10,293 nucleotides of DNA, taken from positions 1-10,293 of the forward strand of contig JAGHUZ010000054.1 of the NCBI GenBank assembly GCA_018064575.1, in the 5' to 3' direction. Below the pieces are notes generated by a model. The model made no database searches, was not told the origin of the DNA, and saw only the letters and a program-made list of their open reading frames with translations. Source of the stretch: Candidatus Minthomonas equi. GTDB taxonomy: Bacteria > Bacteroidota > Bacteroidia > Bacteroidales > UBA932. A program made the position numbers and the translations under genes. This document shows, piece after piece, positions 7,432 through 10,293 of the stretch (position 1 is its first letter; each line of letters opens with the position of its first letter).

Positions 7432-8159
7432 CGATGGCGCCCTTTCGCAGCGGATTTTACTGTTTCGGAGATATCATAAGCCCTGTATGTTCTTTCTTTT
7501 GCGTGAATTATACGTGTAATGCAGTTTTTGGCATTCCAGTTCCTGATAGGCGTCATATACGAGTCTGAATATATCGCCTTCAGCCATTCATCTGTCTTTA
7601 CAGGCATATAAATCTTAAGACCAAGAAAATCTCTCCGCTCAAAATCAGTATCCGGCACATAACTCCTGTCACACGGAAACCCGTCTGTGGAATTAGCTTC
7701 TTTCCACTCTTTAGTCTCGTGCGCTCTCTGGATTATACTGTAGAGATCTTCTTCTTCCCGATGATAATGGAAAATGTCTAAATGTATTTTATCGTAAATA
7801 TATGTCTCTTCTGCTATTTGCTTTGTTCCTTCCACATAAATCTGCCTGTAAAACTTAAACCCTGCTTTCTCCATACGTTCACACAAATCGACGGGTGCCT
7901 CTTCCGCCAGAATTCCAAGGTCAATGTCCGGGTCGTAAGATATGAACCCGTGTTCACGATATGCGCCCAGAATGGTTCCGTATGTCAAGAATGGTTTCAA
8001 CCCCATCCCGGTCAGGACTTTATCTGCCTCTGCCAGCATCTTCAGACCATTTTTTTTCATTCTATGCGCCTGAATCTTGAATTTGGCTTTGTTTATCCAT
8101 TCTACCAAACATCTGTAGATTCCAATTTTTAAGGCAATTTTTACTAATAAATCTCTCAT
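7428..8159 (-). CDS. LicD-family phosphotransferase
   Basis: LicD proteins transfer a phospho-alcohol (classically phosphocholine) from a CDP carrier to a glycan and have a nucleotidyltransferase-like fold. This 243-residue protein shows LTYGTILGAYREHGFI (58-73), then SYDPDIDLGI (74-83) with the paired metal aspartates D78 and D80. A third acidic position lies in KIHLDIFHY (124-132, D128). The C-terminal LGLKIYMPVKTDEWL and YSDSYMTPIRNW match the family's closing motif. The N-terminal ~35 residues are basic and amphipathic, possibly a membrane contact. Its ATG overlaps the TGA of the dehydrogenase gene upstream (ATGA at 8156-8159), implying translational coupling. It is the last gene of a three-gene minus-strand operon. 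GC is low (35% in one line counted). The real donor may be CDP-ethanolamine-like rather than CDP-choline, given the PLP enzyme in the operon; this is inference. Confidence 0.85.
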   Translation of the reverse strand: MRDLLVKIALKIGIYRCLVEWINKAKFKIQAHRMKKNGLKMLAEADKVLTGMGLKPFLTYGTILGAYREHGFISYDPDIDLGILAEEAPVDLCERMEKAGFKFYRQIYVEGTKQIAEETYIYDKIHLDIFHYHREEEDLYSIIQRAHETKEWKEANSTDGFPCDRSYVPDTDFERRDFLGLKIYMPVKTDEWLKAIYSDSYMTPIRNWNAKNCITRIIHAKERTYRAYDISETVKSAAKGRHR

Positions 8160-9151
8160 TTCCTAAATGATATTCTTGATATCCCCCATTCATAAACCCT
8201 GTTGATTACAGGAGTCTCCACCTTGTTCTCCTTTGCCAGATTTTTTATCCACCTGAGACCGAACGGAAAATCTTCGATAAAGTAACGGCTGGCGAAATCC
8301 GCCCTCCACCCACTTCCCGTCATAGTCATCGGAGTAAGTATTCCTTCGAAAGCTTTAATGCTCCGTATCTTTCTCGTTAACGATTCGGCATCATAACTTT
8401 CGTAATAATCCAACAATGTAGGTATTGTCTTGATTCCCAGTCTGTCAAGCAATTCGAAGAACTCATTGTCCATTTCAATTTCAATCTCTGAAGCTTCATT
8501 TGTCCACTCCTTGTAAAATAGTATCTGACGGTCAAACACCTCATTTTCCCTGTCTTTGAATATAGAATACAACCGTCCTGTATGAAGAATCGGATTAGAG
8601 TTGGTCAGGGAAGCTTCATAGATGCTGTTCAATATTGAAACAGGTGTACCGAAAAGTTTCTCCAAAATATTTTCAAAGCCATCTTCTATGTTTTGTTCGG
8701 CTACAGCCAACTCTTTTTTATATCCGAGCAGAGTGGCGGATTTACCATATTCATTAACTCTTGCGATATATGGTACTCTCTGAAAACCAAATAGTTTAGC
8801 ATTCTCTCCGAGCACTTTATGTGCAAAAAAGAAAAACCCTGTACTCGAAACCACAGAGCCTACTTTCGCATCGCCAATAAATGGTTTTATTTTCATCAGG
8901 GTGTCCTCTATCAGACAGCCGGGCAAGCACAACAGCACTATGTCCTGATTCCTTAGAACCTCTGACGGCTTTTCAGATACTTTGAACAGTCTTCCCGTAT
9001 ATTCTTTGCCATAACAATCGCGCACAAAAATTTCATTTCTCCACTTCCCCGGATGCCCTGTCAGTATAGATACTTCGTTATCTTCTTGGGATGATAACAC
9101 TCCGGCACAGACGTGGCCTAATGACCCTCCCCCGCAAATACAAATTTTCAT
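8156..9151 (-). CDS. octopine/nopaline (opine) dehydrogenase-family protein
   Basis: Opine dehydrogenases reductively condense an amine (usually an amino acid) with a 2-keto acid using NAD(P)H. This 331-residue protein has an N-terminal Rossmann fold, MKICICGGGSLGHVCAG, with the dinucleotide loop GGGSLG (7-12). VLLCLPGCLIED (72-83) is the typical second crossover. The C-terminal octopine-dehydrogenase-like domain has SLTNSNPILHTGRLYSIF (181-198), in which H190 aligns with the catalytic histidine of the family by motif. It ends with ASRYFIEDFPFGLRW (287-301) and KVETPVINRVYEWG. Length is near that of bacterial members. Both ends overlap neighbours by ATGA. The substrate is unknown; the partners (a PLP enzyme fused to a nucleotidyltransferase, and LicD) point to a small phosphorylated amine rather than a free amino acid. 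It could alternatively act as a ketopantoate-reductase-like dehydrogenase, which shares the N-terminal fold but lacks this C-terminal domain. Confidence 0.82.
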   Translation of the reverse strand: MKICICGGGSLGHVCAGVLSSQEDNEVSILTGHPGKWRNEIFVRDCYGKEYTGRLFKVSEKPSEVLRNQDIVLLCLPGCLIEDTLMKIKPFIGDAKVGSVVSSTGFFFFAHKVLGENAKLFGFQRVPYIARVNEYGKSATLLGYKKELAVAEQNIEDGFENILEKLFGTPVSILNSIYEASLTNSNPILHTGRLYSIFKDRENEVFDRQILFYKEWTNEASEIEIEMDNEFFELLDRLGIKTIPTLLDYYESYDAESLTRKIRSIKAFEGILTPMTMTGSGWRADFASRYFIEDFPFGLRWIKNLAKENKVETPVINRVYEWGISRISFRK

Positions 9152-10293
9152 AGTTTCTTCAATTGCTCAACCAGATAAGAATTGTCCTTCCTGTCCCTCA
9201 CGGCCAACCTGATGAGATTACGTCCCTTCATAGCAGCCTTCCCTCCACAATCCTTTATCAATATGTTTTTCCGCAGCAGTTTCATAGCCAGTTCGCGAGG
9301 CTTGAATTTGTCAATTATCTCACAAAGGAAATAGTTTGCCTGTGAGTCAAATACTTTCAGATAAGAGATTTCTTCCAACTCCTGCCTGAATATTTTTCTC
9401 TCTTCGCGAAAATATCGGCATCCCTCTTCGTAGTCGTTTTTATATTTTTCATATATCTGCATATAGAACTCCCCGAATGAGTTTATATTCCATATAGCCA
9501 CGTCCTTTTTAATCTGTGCCATAATTTCTCTGTTTCCGGACGCCATTATCCCAAGCCGCAATCCGGGAACGCCATAACTTTTGCTTATCGATTTAACCAC
9601 AAATAAATGTGGATTTTCCGCAAGTATCGCATTATCCAATAATGATGTCTCCCCTTCTACGTCAGCAAAGTCAACGAAACTTTCATCTACTACAAATCTC
9701 CATCCCTTCTCTTTAGTCCACTGTATCAAGCCCAGCAATTCATCAAAAGGAATATAATTTCCTGACGGATTATCTGGATTGATAAGCAGCAAAGTATCTA
9801 TGTCTTTATCCTTGAAATAATTTTTCACATCCTCTGCTGAATAATGAAAATCCTCTGAATCGGGAACATATTGCACCAGATGCTCTTTTGATAAGCGGTT
9901 CGGATATTCCTCGAAGGTAGGAAGAATATTTCCCAAGGTACCGGCATACCCCTCCATCAATGCCTTAATCAGTTCCGCCGCACCATTCCCCACTACGATA
10001 AAATCCTCTTTTACTCCGAAATTTTTCGAGGCAAGCAGTGAATTTACTTTCATTCCCGAAGGATACTCCCTTATCAGCGTATCAAAACTTGCCCTTATCT
10101 CATCAAGCAGTTTCTGTGGTGGAAAATATGGATTGACGAGATAACAATAATCCAACATCTGAGGGTAACGCCAATAACCGCCGTAACGACATATATATGC
10201 CATATAACGCTCCTCGTCTGTATCAGCAAACATAGCGGTGGCAATGTCCAAATCCTGAATGTCATCTATTTCATACCATATCTCGCCGCTGAG
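9148..10293 (-). CDS. nucleotidyltransferase-PLP aminotransferase/decarboxylase fusion, 5' end beyond window
   Basis: The minus-strand frame is open to the right edge: 381 residues visible, no true start. The first visible residues, GEIWYEIDDIQDLDIATAMF, are the C-terminal end typical of LicC/MobA-like sugar or alcohol-phosphate nucleotidyltransferases. A linker with YGGYWRYPQMLDYCYLVNPYF leads into a fold-type I PLP domain of the HisC/CobD type. That domain has VVGNGAAELI (PLP phosphate loop), LLINPDNPSGNYI, VVDESFVDFA (the aspartate contacting the pyridine nitrogen), SISKSYGVPGLRLG with the Schiff-base lysine at 9580-9582, and NLIRLAVRDRKDN (carboxylate-binding arginine). A TTG at 10249-10251 is not the start, since the homologous frame continues through it. 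Related fusions in capsule loci pair a cytidylyltransferase with a PLP enzyme making ethanolamine phosphate or serinol phosphate. Whether this one is an aminotransferase or a decarboxylase cannot be decided. It is the first visible gene of the operon with the dehydrogenase and LicD genes. Confidence 0.85.
   Translation of the reverse strand, partial: LSGEIWYEIDDIQDLDIATAMFADTDEERYMAYICRYGGYWRYPQMLDYCYLVNPYFPPQKLLDEIRASFDTLIREYPSGMKVNSLLASKNFGVKEDFIVVGNGAAELIKALMEGYAGTLGNILPTFEEYPNRLSKEHLVQYVPDSEDFHYSAEDVKNYFKDKDIDTLLLINPDNPSGNYIPFDELLGLIQWTKEKGWRFVVDESFVDFADVEGETSLLDNAILAENPHLFVVKSISKSYGVPGLRLGIMASGNREIMAQIKKDVAIWNINSFGEFYMQIYEKYKNDYEEGCRYFREERKIFRQELEEISYLKVFDSQANYFLCEIIDKFKPRELAMKLLRKNILIKDCGGKAAMKGRNLIRLAVRDRKDNSYLVEQLKKL

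Noticed and set aside
10249..10251. TTG as the start of the PLP enzyme
   Set aside because: The same frame continues upstream to the window edge with a recognisable nucleotidyltransferase tail, so the codon is an internal leucine.
1..10293. CRISPR arrays, tRNA or rRNA genes, insertion sequences, inverted-repeat terminators
   Set aside because: I looked on both strands and found no repeat-spacer pattern, cloverleaf, transposase motif or convincing hairpin followed by a T-run; the gaps are too short for most of these.
7428..10293. Phosphonate (2-aminoethylphosphonate) pathway as the main reading of the operon
   Set aside because: The PLP domain is HisC/CobD-like rather than the class V AEP-transaminase type, and no PEP mutase or phosphonopyruvate decarboxylase is visible. 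It cannot be excluded because the operon continues outside the window.

Overview
The window reads as a chromosomal segment of a member of the Bacteroidota, probably Bacteroidales. The grounds are TAnnTTTG-type -7 promoter elements in both intergenic gaps, no obvious Shine-Dalgarno sequences, a long YfhO-type membrane protein of the kind common in this phylum, and protein sequences with a Bacteroidales flavour. The genus cannot be assigned from sequence alone. Coding density is extreme: the only non-coding gaps are about 53, 14 and 55 bases, and most other gene borders overlap.

Left part (1-5647), mostly housekeeping and about 50-60% GC in the lines I counted. The window opens inside mfd (minus strand), the transcription-repair coupling factor; its N-terminal 551 residues are visible and the window edge cuts the Walker A motif. 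Upstream of mfd lies a wrecked GT4-type glycosyltransferase. Its first ~88 codons are joined in frame to its last ~50, and a one-base frameshift follows. A short divergent promoter region then separates it from ruvB (plus strand), the Holliday-junction branch-migration motor. ruvB is followed after 14 bases by a gene for an 831-residue polytopic YfhO-family membrane protein.

Right part (5613-10293), surface-glycan genes. A GT-A-type glycosyltransferase (minus strand) overlaps the yfhO-like gene tail to tail by 35 bases. It is divergent from a GT2 glycosyltransferase (plus strand) across a 55-base gap, with candidate -7 elements four bases from each start codon. The GT2 gene interlocks its stop codon with that of a three-gene minus-strand operon entering from the right edge. 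In transcription order this operon encodes: (1) a fusion of a nucleotidyltransferase (only its last residues visible) with a HisC/CobD-like PLP enzyme; (2) an octopine/nopaline-dehydrogenase-family protein; (3) a LicD-family phosphotransferase. Both junctions are ATGA overlaps. The operon is clearly more AT-rich than the housekeeping part.

The most interesting reading is that these three proteins form one pathway. The PLP enzyme would make a small amino-alcohol phosphate, the nucleotidyltransferase would activate it as a CDP derivative, the opine-dehydrogenase-like enzyme would N-alkylate the amine with a keto acid, and the LicD protein would transfer the phospho-substituent to a glycan built by the neighbouring glycosyltransferases. 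The gene order and domain assignments are seen in the sequence; the substrates and the pathway are inference.
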